DNA of 64,000 bases from JAFEDN01 sp963832945 (GTDB lineage Bacteria; Pseudomonadota; Gammaproteobacteria; Coxiellales; Coxiellaceae), in contig CAWHVV010000004.1 in NCBI GenBank assembly GCA_963832945.1, positions 124,001-188,000 of the forward strand, read 5' to 3'. Positions 43,150 through 53,300 of the stretch are shown here, piece by piece. Numbering within the stretch: position 1 is the stretch's first letter; each line of letters opens with the position of its first letter. The notes beneath the pieces are model-generated. The model had not been told where the DNA came from, ran no database searches, and saw only the letters and a list, made by a program, of their open reading frames with translations. The position numbers and the translations under genes were made by a program.

Positions 43150-45702
43150 ATGATGAAACAAGAGAAAAAAGGTGATTTACCCGAGACAGTCAACCATCAA
43201 GCGATAATAAACTATACCATCACTGATTTAAAGTGTAATTATAATTATCAAAAAAAGCTGGATTGCTTTGGTATAGTATTTGAAGAAACATGGAACGCCC
43301 AGACAGTAGCCGTTAAGAAGACTATAAATTCTAAGAAAACTCAAAATGAAATAAAGGTGATGATTACGGTGTGCCCCAAATCGGAGTACTTGGTGAAATT
43401 ATGGGGCCTTGTTCAGAGAGGACCGAATTATTCTCTGGTGATGGAGTATGCGCCAGGAGGCAATTTGCTGCAACTATTGATTAGCGACAAGGAAATAAAC
43501 TGGATGCAGCGTTATCAGATTGCATCGGATATCGCTAATGGTTTGTATGCTTTGCATTCGGCTGGATGGGTGCACTGCGATGTCAAGAGCCCCAATGTAC
43601 TACTGTATGATAATTATCGAGCGAAGTTGTGTGACTTCGAGCTTTCAAGAGAGTCAAAGACAGATTCAGGCGGGCCTACTCCAATAGCAACCCTTGATTG
43701 GATGGCTCCGGAAGTATTTGCGGGAGCTAAGCCCAATGAGGCATCGGATATTTTTAGTTTTGGAGTGGTGTGTCGTGAAATAGCCAGTAGGCAGCCTCCT
43801 GTCACTAGGCTTTATTTGCGTTGGGGTAGTGATAGGCAAAAGCACTCGTGTCCGATTCTAGAAGACATGCCGCTAAAATTTGGAAATTTGATAGACGCTT
43901 GTACGAATCCCTCGCAATGGCAGCGTCCGAAAGCGGATAGGTTAGTAAAATGGTTTCGCAGTTTTTTAGAGTCAAAAAACGAATTCTCTGAAAAAATAGA
44001 AACCGATGAAACCCTTATTGAAGCTATTGAGAAAGATGAAATTATCACCATTCCAAATGAATTGCACAGCTGGAAATCCACTCTCATCACTATCATTTGG
44101 AATTTGGAAAAATACCTCGTAATCCTTAAAAAAAACCCGAATATTCGTTCAGAGGCTGATGCAGGACAACTTCGTGAAATATTAATGAATCCTCAATTTC
44201 AACATCCCCAGGTTATCAAATTTTTCCCACTGATCGATTCGGTAACGAGCAGGAATATTATTCAAAAACTGACAGAGAAAGTGAGTGGGGAGTCTGAAGA
44301 TTTTCAACCCAAGCTGGCTTTAAATCAGTGGCATAAAATCTATAAAATGTTTAGCCAACAAGAACAACTATCTGAGAAAAGCCTGGTCAATGAAGCTAAA
44401 GAAAAAAAACGTCATATGGAATTAATAAGTATTTGTGATTTCGTTCCGGGTAAATCCCTTATTGAAACCATTCAAAGCGATGAAAAAAATTTACTCTCAA
44501 AGTTAAAAATCAGTGAACAGCATTTAGATCAATCACTGGAAATTTTCCGGCAAATAGCAGAATCTGTTTTACATATCAATTCTATATTTGGCGCCCATGG
44601 CAATATCAACGGAACTAATATTCTGGTGTCCGGCGGCAAATGCATTTTAATAAATACCGATTGCGCAATTAAAGCGGATAAAGAAGGTTTGGCCAATCAT
44701 TTTCATGAAAGATACAGCGCTACTGTGAGCTATTTAGCGCCTGAAATAGCCCTTGCTGATTCTTCCACTAAGATAGCGGTTAATAAAATAGATACCTGGA
44801 GTTTAGCGGTGCTATTGGTGCAATTATTAGCTCGAATAAAGACTTCGAAAATTAATATTTTTAATTTGTCCGAGGGATTTCCGAAAACAAGAGACTGTCT
44901 CCTTGATAAATTCAGGTCCTACGCGAAAAGACAAAAATCTGCTGTGGATCGAATGGTGCTCGATGCATTACCTGACTCATCCTTGGGAAACAAAATCGCA
45001 ACATTATTATTGGAATCTCTTCGAGTGGATCCTTTTCAACGTTTCAGTATTGTCGAAATGATGCTATATTTGGATTACCCTCCAGAGCAGCTAGATCAAT
45101 TGATTATCAGAAATCTGTTGCTGGCCATGCGCTGCAACAATCTGAGTATGGTCACAGAATTTTGGAAATTTTTGCAAAATAAAAATGATCTCTTGATGTC
45201 TTTGGAAGGAGAATACTTTTTTGAGATCGTTAAACAACTTGAGCATTGTCAAGATGTTGAGATCATAGCCTATACTACTACTGCCCTTGTTTTTTCCGAA
45301 AAATTTTATGATTTATTAATTAAAAAAAGTGATAATGAGATTATGGATTGTCTTCTTTACCAATTAGCTGGAGCTGCTTATTATCTTGAGTGCGCGGGAT
45401 ACTCAACAGTATATCCCATTGAAGACATCATGAGAAAATTTTTAAAAATAATACAGCAGTCAAAAATAGACTTAACGGTTAAAAAGATTTCTGAATACAA
45501 AAGTAGCTCATCATTGCTCAATTTTTATAGAAGGTTTCGAGAAAAATACGGTTTACGATTTGCAATAGCCGCCGATAATGCTCCCTATTTGTCTGATGAA
45601 CGGCTTATTCAAATTATTGTGGAGGAAAACATTATATATTATTTGAAGATCTTCAGAAAAGCATTCGGAATGTTTAAAAAAAATAATAACCCATGGAATT
45701 AA
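43150..45702 (+). CDS. Eukaryotic-like protein kinase with a second pseudokinase domain
   Basis: 850 residues. The first kinase domain (about 30-275) has VAVKK with Lys56, the catalytic loop HCDVKSPNVLL (His142, Asp144, Lys146, Asn149), CDFELSR with Asp162 in place of DFG, and MAPE at 185-188; this Lys-x-x-Asn loop with TLDWMAPEVF resembles tyrosine-kinase-like kinases. A second domain (about 425-660) keeps HGNINGTN at 483-490 and LAPE at 519-522, but lacks the catalytic Asp and the DFG Asp region, so it is likely a pseudokinase. No membrane span. The ribosome binding site is AGAGGTG. The stop TAA at 45700-45702 is followed by an open stretch in the same frame, so the protein may once have been longer. 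Confidence 0.82.
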   Translation: MMKQEKKGDLPETVNHQAIINYTITDLKCNYNYQKKLDCFGIVFEETWNAQTVAVKKTINSKKTQNEIKVMITVCPKSEYLVKLWGLVQRGPNYSLVMEYAPGGNLLQLLISDKEINWMQRYQIASDIANGLYALHSAGWVHCDVKSPNVLLYDNYRAKLCDFELSRESKTDSGGPTPIATLDWMAPEVFAGAKPNEASDIFSFGVVCREIASRQPPVTRLYLRWGSDRQKHSCPILEDMPLKFGNLIDACTNPSQWQRPKADRLVKWFRSFLESKNEFSEKIETDETLIEAIEKDEIITIPNELHSWKSTLITIIWNLEKYLVILKKNPNIRSEADAGQLREILMNPQFQHPQVIKFFPLIDSVTSRNIIQKLTEKVSGESEDFQPKLALNQWHKIYKMFSQQEQLSEKSLVNEAKEKKRHMELISICDFVPGKSLIETIQSDEKNLLSKLKISEQHLDQSLEIFRQIAESVLHINSIFGAHGNINGTNILVSGGKCILINTDCAIKADKEGLANHFHERYSATVSYLAPEIALADSSTKIAVNKIDTWSLAVLLVQLLARIKTSKINIFNLSEGFPKTRDCLLDKFRSYAKRQKSAVDRMVLDALPDSSLGNKIATLLLESLRVDPFQRFSIVEMMLYLDYPPEQLDQLIIRNLLLAMRCNNLSMVTEFWKFLQNKNDLLMSLEGEYFFEIVKQLEHCQDVEIIAYTTTALVFSEKFYDLLIKKSDNEIMDCLLYQLAGAAYYLECAGYSTVYPIEDIMRKFLKIIQQSKIDLTVKKISEYKSSSSLLNFYRRFREKYGLRFAIAADNAPYLSDERLIQIIVEENIIYYLKIFRKAFGMFKKNNNPWN

Positions 45703-45771
45703 ATTATTCTCAGATCCCTTAATTTTTTATCTTTTGTTTTAGAAAAAGAACCGGAACAATTTAAATATTTA

Positions 45772-47289
45772 TTGCCGCATATACCGAATCTATCGGATCT
45801 TATTGATCAAAAAGAAACTCTTCTAAAGCTTTCGATAAAAAACCTACAGCCTACTTTATTTATTTTATTTATACTGTGCGGCGGAGATTTTAAAAAAAAA
45901 TTTAATGAAGATAAAACCATTGTAAGGTGTTTTAAAGAAGCTTCTGCAGATTGTAAAAACAATGAAAATAATATTAAGCTCATTGGAAGGCTGATCCATT
46001 TACTGTGTTTTAGCTCTGGCTCTTTACCTTCACTTTTTCTAAAAAAAATAACATCTAAAGAAATTGAAGAAAATGAAATGAATTATACCTTATACAAAGA
46101 TATTTTAGCGAAATATTTACAAGATGTTTTACTCCGTGATCTGGGAAACAGTAAAGGGAATCCGTATGTTTTATCACCTGCTTCTGGTAATAAATATGTA
46201 TATCAAGTCAGTGAAATTCTGTTTATTGTACTGCAAGCATTAATAAAATTAGAAGCACCTGATGAGAGTTTGACGGATAAAGAAAAATGTTTTAACTGCT
46301 TAAAATTGCTAGAATCTTTTACCTTGCAGTTTACGGATAGTCCCTTTATTCAGAAAATAAATAGAATTTATCAAAATCATGTCAGCTTTCGCACGGATGC
46401 AGTCCGTAGGGCAGAGGCTGAACTCGTTGCTAAAGAATTGCTGGAGCATATAAACAAAAGAGAAGTTGAGAAAGTTAAAAGTATACTGAAAAAGGTTCAA
46501 TGCTATTCACCTAATCCCGTACTTATCAGAAACGAAATAGATAAAATGACGCCTCTGGATCGCCTCGTAGAAGAAATTTTTACTAAACAAGCGCAGTGGA
46601 GTAACGATACAGAACTAAAGCAATTGCTAAAAACTTCTGTAGGACTTCAAGATTATAAAGATGTCTATCATTGGTATAAGTTTGATCGCATAGAATGTCA
46701 GATACTCTATGCTTTGATTAGAGCAAATGCCAGGATTAGAAACTCGGAGATAAAGATTTCTGCTCAGCGTGAGTCGGCTGATGAATTTTTTCAGCATTTG
46801 CAAATGTTGGAGATCATTTGTCCTTTAGAACGGATCGCCCGATGTCGAGATTACAATCAAGGTTTTTATGCCATGATGATGGAAAGTGAATCCAAAAAAG
46901 TTAAACAAGTCATTAGGGACGAGATGAGAAATTGGAAAGAATTTGGTCAAAATTTCATGAATTTTTTTAATGAAAATTTCGAAATTAAAACACTGCTTTC
47001 GCAATACCCTTTGCAAGGTAAAGAAAAAGAGTTAAAAGAATGGGTGACTCAAATGCGAGATTGTGTCTATGACGTTGTAGTATGTACGCTCGATACAAAC
47101 AGAGTTCGTGGAAATTTTAGAGAATACGCGAATTTGATTCCTATTCCACAAGAACTGCATGAGATGGAAGCACACTTGCGGTCTTTTATAGAAACCATCC
47201 CAAAAATTTATTATGACCTAAATGGAGATTGGTTATTGAGGCGTCGTTCGGAGCAATGGCAATACCTTAAGGAACAAGGCTTGATTTAA
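45772..47289 (+). CDS. Continuation ORF in frame with the kinase gene, probable C-terminal part
   Basis: 505 residues, helical, no recognised domain. It is in the same frame as the kinase ORF. The 69 bases between the stop codon and this start read without a stop (IILRSLNFLSFVLEKEPEQF), and the nominal start is only a TTG without a ribosome binding site. A single change of TAA to AAA would join both parts into a protein of about 1380 residues. So this is either the cut-off C-terminal half of a nonsense-mutated gene, or a readthrough product. It could also be a separate gene starting further downstream. Confidence 0.55.
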   Translation: MPHIPNLSDLIDQKETLLKLSIKNLQPTLFILFILCGGDFKKKFNEDKTIVRCFKEASADCKNNENNIKLIGRLIHLLCFSSGSLPSLFLKKITSKEIEENEMNYTLYKDILAKYLQDVLLRDLGNSKGNPYVLSPASGNKYVYQVSEILFIVLQALIKLEAPDESLTDKEKCFNCLKLLESFTLQFTDSPFIQKINRIYQNHVSFRTDAVRRAEAELVAKELLEHINKREVEKVKSILKKVQCYSPNPVLIRNEIDKMTPLDRLVEEIFTKQAQWSNDTELKQLLKTSVGLQDYKDVYHWYKFDRIECQILYALIRANARIRNSEIKISAQRESADEFFQHLQMLEIICPLERIARCRDYNQGFYAMMMESESKKVKQVIRDEMRNWKEFGQNFMNFFNENFEIKTLLSQYPLQGKEKELKEWVTQMRDCVYDVVVCTLDTNRVRGNFREYANLIPIPQELHEMEAHLRSFIETIPKIYYDLNGDWLLRRRSEQWQYLKEQGLI

Positions 47290-47339
47290 GGTGAAATCAG
47301 TTAGTTACAAATAAATCTTGTTTGGTATTTTGCTCGAAA

Positions 47340-47480
47340 TATTTTTCGCAGAAAATGCCCTACGCTATGGGGGATCGCAAGGGGGAGTTGCGCAGCGCTC
47401 CTCCCCCTCATTCCGAGCAGAGGCTTTGCCTCGCGCAGGATCAAAACAGGAAGCGGCTACCGCTGTACTCAGCGGGAGCC
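47340..47480. repeat. Diverged, truncated copy of the dispersed element (inverted)
   Basis: It contains the ATTTTTCGCAGAAAA hairpin, the GGGGGATCGCAAGGGGGAG block, CATTCCGAGCAGAGGCTTTG in place of the usual GGCTCCGCC core, and GAAGCGGCTACCGCTG..CAGCGGGAGCC ends. No target duplication. It separates the kinase region from bioB. Confidence 0.65.
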
Positions 47481-47585
47481 CTTGATATTTTCCTGATTAA
47501 GTGAGATCATTTGAATTCAATGCGATTGCTTAGGTACGTCTATCGAAGTGGGGCAGGGTCATTATTTATTATGGAGAATGACTGT

Positions 47586-48596
47586 ATGAAAATTTCAGAA
47601 AAATGGCAAAGAGAACAAGTTCAGGAATTATTTGCCAAGCCATTTTTGGATTTGATTTTTGAGGCCCATTCTGTGCATAAGAAATATTTTCCTGCTAATA
47701 AAGTTCAAATTAGCACGTTACTGAGTATAAAAACGGGTTCCTGCCCGGAGGATTGCGCGTATTGTCCGCAGAGCGCCCATTATGATACTGGGCTTAAAAA
47801 AGAAAAATTAATGGAGATTGATGCCGTCATCGAACAAGCAAAACTTGCTAAAAAGAGTGGAGCGACTCGTTTTTGCATGGGCGCCGCTTGGCGTAGCCCA
47901 CCCAAGAAGGATTTTCCTAAAGTGATCGATATGATTAAGGAAATTAAAAAAATTGGTTTGGAAGCTTGTGTTACTTTGGGGACTGTAGATGCCGATCAGG
48001 TTCAGCAGCTTAAAGAAGCCGGCTTAGATTATTACAATCACAATCTGGATACATCACCTGAATATTACGATAAAATTATTACGACTAGAACATATGGAGA
48101 GAGGCTGGATACTTTAGAGAAAGTAAGACATTCAGGCATTAAAGTTTGTTGTGGCGGTATTTTAGGTATGGGAGAAGCTGAAGAGGATAGAATTGGTTTA
48201 CTCTTGCAGCTTGCCAATATGGAACAGGCTCCAGAAAGTGTTCCTATTAATAAGCTGGTCAGAGCTAAGGGAACTCCTCTTGAGGGTAGAGAAGAATTAG
48301 ATGATCTTGAATTTATACGAGCTATTGCAGTAGCGAGAATTCTCATGCCAACCTCTTACGTACGCTTATCTGCAGGGCGGGAATCAATGGGTGAAGCAGC
48401 TCAGGCACTTTGTTTTTTTGCGGGGGCAAACTCCATTTTTTATGGCGAAAAATTGTTAACAACTCCAAATCCTCTGCCAGGTAAAGATCAAAATTTATTT
48501 GTTAAATTGGGATTACAGCCACTTATTCCTCCTACACTGAATATGGAGCAGTCGGCAGAACAGATTGGTTGTTGCGAAAAGCATGCTTGCGGATAA
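47586..48596 (+). CDS. bioB: Biotin synthase
   Basis: BioB is the radical-SAM enzyme that inserts sulfur into dethiobiotin. The 336 residues from the ATG at 47586 (MKISEKWQREQVQEL) are the usual length. The SAM cluster motif GSCPEDCAYCPQS near residue 50 is complete, followed by GATRFCMGAAWRSP, YNHNLDTSPEYY and KVCCGGILGMGE, and VRLSAGRESM with the arginine ligand of the second cluster. An upstream start at 47511 would lie nearly in the repeat and has no site. It stands without other bio genes, directly before the carbamoyltransferase and NRPS-PKS genes. It may serve general biotin supply or feed malonyl-CoA formation for the PKS. Confidence 0.93.
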   Translation: MKISEKWQREQVQELFAKPFLDLIFEAHSVHKKYFPANKVQISTLLSIKTGSCPEDCAYCPQSAHYDTGLKKEKLMEIDAVIEQAKLAKKSGATRFCMGAAWRSPPKKDFPKVIDMIKEIKKIGLEACVTLGTVDADQVQQLKEAGLDYYNHNLDTSPEYYDKIITTRTYGERLDTLEKVRHSGIKVCCGGILGMGEAEEDRIGLLLQLANMEQAPESVPINKLVRAKGTPLEGREELDDLEFIRAIAVARILMPTSYVRLSAGRESMGEAAQALCFFAGANSIFYGEKLLTTPNPLPGKDQNLFVKLGLQPLIPPTLNMEQSAEQIGCCEKHACG

Positions 48597-48610
48597 TTAA
48601 TCTTTGTAGA

Positions 48611-50371
48611 ATGAACATACTTGGAATCAGTGGATTACCTAACTGTGTGGCTTTCAAGAAAAAACATTTTCCTTATTTGGAAAAAAGAAATTTTCGTATT
48701 GCCCAAGGTTTTGACTCGGCTGCTGCTTTAATTAGCCGGGGTAAAGTAATTGGTTCAGCTGCAGAGGAGCGATTTTCTCGCGAAAAAACGACAGAAAAGT
48801 TCCCTGTGCAAGCGATTCAATTTTGTCTTAATTATGCGGGACTTCATTTATCTGATATTGACTTTATTGCTTACGGTTTTAATTATGAACCAGTAAAAGA
48901 TTATTATACAGGCGAGCATTTTGAAAAAATCAGGTTTACCGAAACTTATTCACGCCAATCTATATTACGTTCTTTCCAGCAGATTTTCGACTACCCGGAT
49001 CAAAAATTTGTTCAAGTTCCTCATCATTTGGCCCATGCCGCCAGCGCCTGGTATTTAAGCGGTCTGCCGGAGTCACTAATACTGGTGGCAGATGGCATGG
49101 GAGAAATTGAAAGTTTGACTGTAGCGCTGGGCTATGAAAATAAAATAGAGATATTAATGCAAATTCCTGCGCTGCATTCTTTGGGAATATTATATAGTAT
49201 TTTCACTTTATATCTGGGTTTTGAGTTTAATCAGGACGAATATAAGGTGATGGGTTTGGCTCCGTATGGAAATAGTAGCCGGTACTTAAAAGAGGTCATG
49301 CCGCTTGTACACCTTAATAATAATGGTGCTTTTTCCATACCAGTTTTATCTCACAATGTAACTTTAGAGGAAAAAGAAACTTATAGTGGCGCCTTAAAAA
49401 TTTTAATAGAGTTATTTGGTAAAGCGCGAGAACCGGATAGCGAGATTACACAAAAACACAAAGATATCGCTGCCGCTCTTCAAAAAACTTTACAAAATAC
49501 CCTAATGCATATATTAAAATACTATAAACAAAAAACAAAGCAAACTAATTTATGCATGGCAGGTGGAGTAGCTTTAAATTGCACAGCCAATAGTTTTATT
49601 AGAAAAAGTCAGCTCTTTAAAAATATATTTATCCAGCCGGCAGCAGGAGATGACGGTACAGCGCTAGGAGCTGCTTTGTATGTTGCCCGTCAGCATGAGC
49701 CCGGGTTAGTATTTAAAAAAATGCGGATGCCTTTTTTAGGCCCTCAATTCAATAGTCAAGAAATTAAGAAAGTCATTACGCATTTTCTGCAAGCAGGCTA
49801 TCATTTAAAGGAGTTTTCGGATTTTGATATTCTGGCTCGTGAAATTGCCGAAAAAATTGCGCATGGTCAGATTATTGCTTTATTTCAAGGAAGAATGGAG
49901 TTAGGGCCCCGCGCACTGGGAAATCGTAGCATACTTGCAGATCCACGTGTGGCAACTAATAAAGAGAAAATAAATAAAATAATTAAACATCGTGAAGATT
50001 TTAGGCCGTTTGCACCTGCTGTGATAGCAGAGCATGCAACCGAATTTTTCGACATTGATGAAAGTAATATCTCGGAATATAAATATATGTTAATGGTAGC
50101 CACAGTAAAGGAAAAATATGAAAGGCTATTACCGGCTGTTACTCACGTAGACGGCTCTGCACGTGTACAAGTAGTATTTAAATCAGAGTGCTTAAGATTT
50201 TGGAAAATTATCTCTGAATTCGGTAATATTACTGGTGTTCCAATATTATTGAATACTTCATTTAATGTACGTGGACAACCGATTGTCTGTACACCGCAGG
50301 ATGCTCTTAATACTTTTACAACAATAAATTTAGATGCTTTAGTACTCGAAAATTTTTTACTTGAAAAATAA
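48611..50371 (+). CDS. Carbamoyltransferase (NodU/CmcH/TobZ family)
   Basis: These enzymes move a carbamoyl group from carbamoyl phosphate to a hydroxyl of a small molecule via carbamoyl-adenylate. The 586 residues from the ATG at 48611 (MNILGISGLPNCVAF) have the N-terminal Kae1-like domain with FDSAAALISRGKVIGSAAEE, VPHHLAHAASAWYLSG (metal-binding His pair) and LILVADGMGE, and the C-terminal domain with CMAGGVALNCTANS, QGRMELGPRALGNRS and PILLNTSFNVRGQPIV. It begins 14 bases after bioB and ends 20 bases before the NRPS-PKS gene, so it is very likely a tailoring enzyme for the product. Confidence 0.9.
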   Translation: MNILGISGLPNCVAFKKKHFPYLEKRNFRIAQGFDSAAALISRGKVIGSAAEERFSREKTTEKFPVQAIQFCLNYAGLHLSDIDFIAYGFNYEPVKDYYTGEHFEKIRFTETYSRQSILRSFQQIFDYPDQKFVQVPHHLAHAASAWYLSGLPESLILVADGMGEIESLTVALGYENKIEILMQIPALHSLGILYSIFTLYLGFEFNQDEYKVMGLAPYGNSSRYLKEVMPLVHLNNNGAFSIPVLSHNVTLEEKETYSGALKILIELFGKAREPDSEITQKHKDIAAALQKTLQNTLMHILKYYKQKTKQTNLCMAGGVALNCTANSFIRKSQLFKNIFIQPAAGDDGTALGAALYVARQHEPGLVFKKMRMPFLGPQFNSQEIKKVITHFLQAGYHLKEFSDFDILAREIAEKIAHGQIIALFQGRMELGPRALGNRSILADPRVATNKEKINKIIKHREDFRPFAPAVIAEHATEFFDIDESNISEYKYMLMVATVKEKYERLLPAVTHVDGSARVQVVFKSECLRFWKIISEFGNITGVPILLNTSFNVRGQPIVCTPQDALNTFTTINLDALVLENFLLEK

Positions 50372-50391
50372 GTGATAGGTGGGTTAACATC

Positions 50392-53300
50392 ATGACTAAC
50401 GTAATAGACAGCAAAAGGCTCATCCACTTTAGTGGTATAGAAACCGGGTATTCCGATTTCGAAAATCAACCTATCCATATTTTTTTTGAAAACACTGCTA
50501 ATCTATACCCAGATAAGATTGCCATAATTTATTATGATCAGGAGCTTTCTTACCGAGAAGTCAATAAATTGGCAAATCAATTAGCCAGGCATTTACAATA
50601 CTTCGGAGTAGGTCGAGAGTCTCTGGTGGCAATATGCCTGGAGCGAACACCTTTATTGATTATCACCATTTTAGCAATTTTGAAAGCCGGCGGCGCTTAT
50701 CTACCCTTAGACCCGATCCACCCCAGTACGCGAAATCAACTCATATTAGAGGAAGCGAAAAGCAAAATATTAATAACAGAGAGAAAATTTTTAGATAACT
50801 TAACATTAAAATTAGGAATTAAAGCACTTTGCATAGAAGAGGACGCAATATGGAAACTTTATGACACGGATAATTTAAATCTTTCAATACAAATTAATTT
50901 TTTGGCTTATGTACTCTATACTTCAGGAACAACAGGTAAACCTAAAGGGGTTGCTATTGAGCATCAAAATTGTGCAGCATTCTTAAATTGGGCAAAAAGT
51001 GCGTTTGGAAGAGATCAAGTGAGTGGTGTATTGGCTTTAACATCTATTTGTTTTGATCTTGCAATTTTTGAGATATTTCTACCATTAACACTAGGAACCA
51101 AAATTATTTTGATCAAACGTTTAGAAGACCTTACAATTCTCCCATTTAACGTTAAAAATCAAATTACACTCATTAATAGTGTGCCTGCTGTTATAGCTAC
51201 CATTTTAGACTTAAATATTCTTCCTGTTTCAGTTACTTCTATTAATCTTGCGGGCGAACCCCTTTCCTCTATGTTATTAACAAGACTTTTTGCTTTATCT
51301 TCTATTCATCAGGTTTGTAATTTATATGGACCTTCTGAGACAACCACCTATAGCACTTGCGCGTATTTCCGCAGCACTAATCCGGAGCGGCCCTCAATAG
51401 GCAAACCCATTACTGGAACTTATATTTTTTTATTAGATGAAAATTTACAGCCTGTTCCTGCCGGCTGCCCAGGAGAGATTTATATTGGCGGCGCTGGAGT
51501 AGCCAGAGGTTATTATAATAACTTTGAAGAAACAAAAAATAAATTCCTTAATTTAAGTATTCTTCAGCAGGAATCTCGACGTTTTTTTAAGACTAATGAT
51601 TTAGCATATTTTACCGAAAAAGGAGAGTTACAATTTTTAGGCCGGATCGATAATCAAATTAAAATTAGAGGAATGCGAGTTGAACTAGAGGAGATTGAAG
51701 CAGTATTACATTCCTACCCTGATATTCATCATGCAGCTGTAATTCCCGAAATTCGTGAGCATGCGGTAGAAAAATTAATTGCATATATTGTGACCATAGA
51801 AAAAATTGACACAAAACAGATTAGGGATCATCTGAAAGCGCTTTTGCCTGATTATATGATCCCCGCTACTTTTATATTTATTGATGAAATGCCGCTGAAT
51901 GTAAATGGGAAAGTAGATCGAATTAAGTTATCAACTTATCAAGAAAAACCTACTACTTCAGCTTCTAAAAGGATAATGGACACTTTAGTCCAAATTTGGC
52001 AAGAGTTATTAAAGAATAATAATATCAAAATTCACGATAATTTTTTTGATCTTGGCGGACATTCATTATTGCTAATAAAAATGCAAAAAAAAATAGAGGA
52101 AAATTTTAGTATCATTATAGAGAAAACAATTTTTTTTAGTCATCCCACAGTGAATGATCTCTCTAAATATATTGAAGACAAATTAATGTCTAAAAACATA
52201 GAGCATAACCTTGCTGAGAACAATCGTGACCTTAACTATCAAGATGATATTGCTATAATTGGTTGTGCCTGCCGGTTTCCCGGAGCATCTACAATCGATC
52301 AATTTTGGGAAAATTTATGCAAAGGAATAGAGTCAATTACTGACATTCCCATAAAAAATGATACAGTTAATTGGGTAAATCGTGCGGCAGTGATTCCGGA
52401 TATTGATTTATTTGATAGACAATTTTTTAATTATTCAGTTAAGGAAGCTCAATTATTGGATCCTCAGCAGAGAATATTTTTAGAGTGTGTTTGGGAAGCT
52501 TTAGAAAATTCTGGGAATACACCTGAACAATATGATGGAAAAATTGGGGTTTTTTCAACAATCGAAAGTAGCGATTACTTAGAACATGTTCTTTCCCGCT
52601 ATCTTAACCAGGATCACATTGGTAATGCTGAAAAATTTTTGATCCGAATTTCCAACGATAAAGAGTACTTATCCACACGTATCTCTTATAAATTAAATCT
52701 AAAAGGCCCTAGTTTAAATGTACAAACAGCTTGCTCATCTTCTTTGGTGGCTGTTCATTTAGCGCGACAAAGTTTATTACTCGGAGAGTGTAATTTAGCT
52801 GTAGTAGGCGGGATTAGTATCCACTTAGGGCAGGAAAATGGTTATTTATATCAGGAGGGTATGGTTAGTTCTCCGGATGGTTATTGTCGGGCATTTTCAG
52901 CAGATGCAAATGGCACGGTGTTTGCAAGCGGGGGTGGAGTTGTCATTTTAAAAACTTACCAACAAGCCAAGAATGATAAAGATAAGATCTATGCCTTATT
53001 AAAAGGCTCTGCTATTAATAATGACGGAATAAAGAAATTAGGCTTTACCGCTCCCAGCGTCGAGGGCCAAGCCACCGTCATAAACATGGCTTTAAAATCA
53101 GCCAATTTGAAAGCTGATGCAATTAGTTATGTCGAGACACACGGCACTGGAACTCCCTTGGGAGATCCCATTGAGGTTACTGCTTTAACACGTGCTTTTG
53201 CAGATAGATCGTCTCAGTTGCCACGCTGCGCATTAGGATCTGTTAAAACAAATATCGGGCATCTAGAAAATGCTGCCGGCATGGCAGGTTTTATCAAAAC

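Noticed and set aside
47322..47504. 60-residue ORF before bioB
   Set aside because: It is translated dispersed repeat; similar readings occur at each repeat copy.
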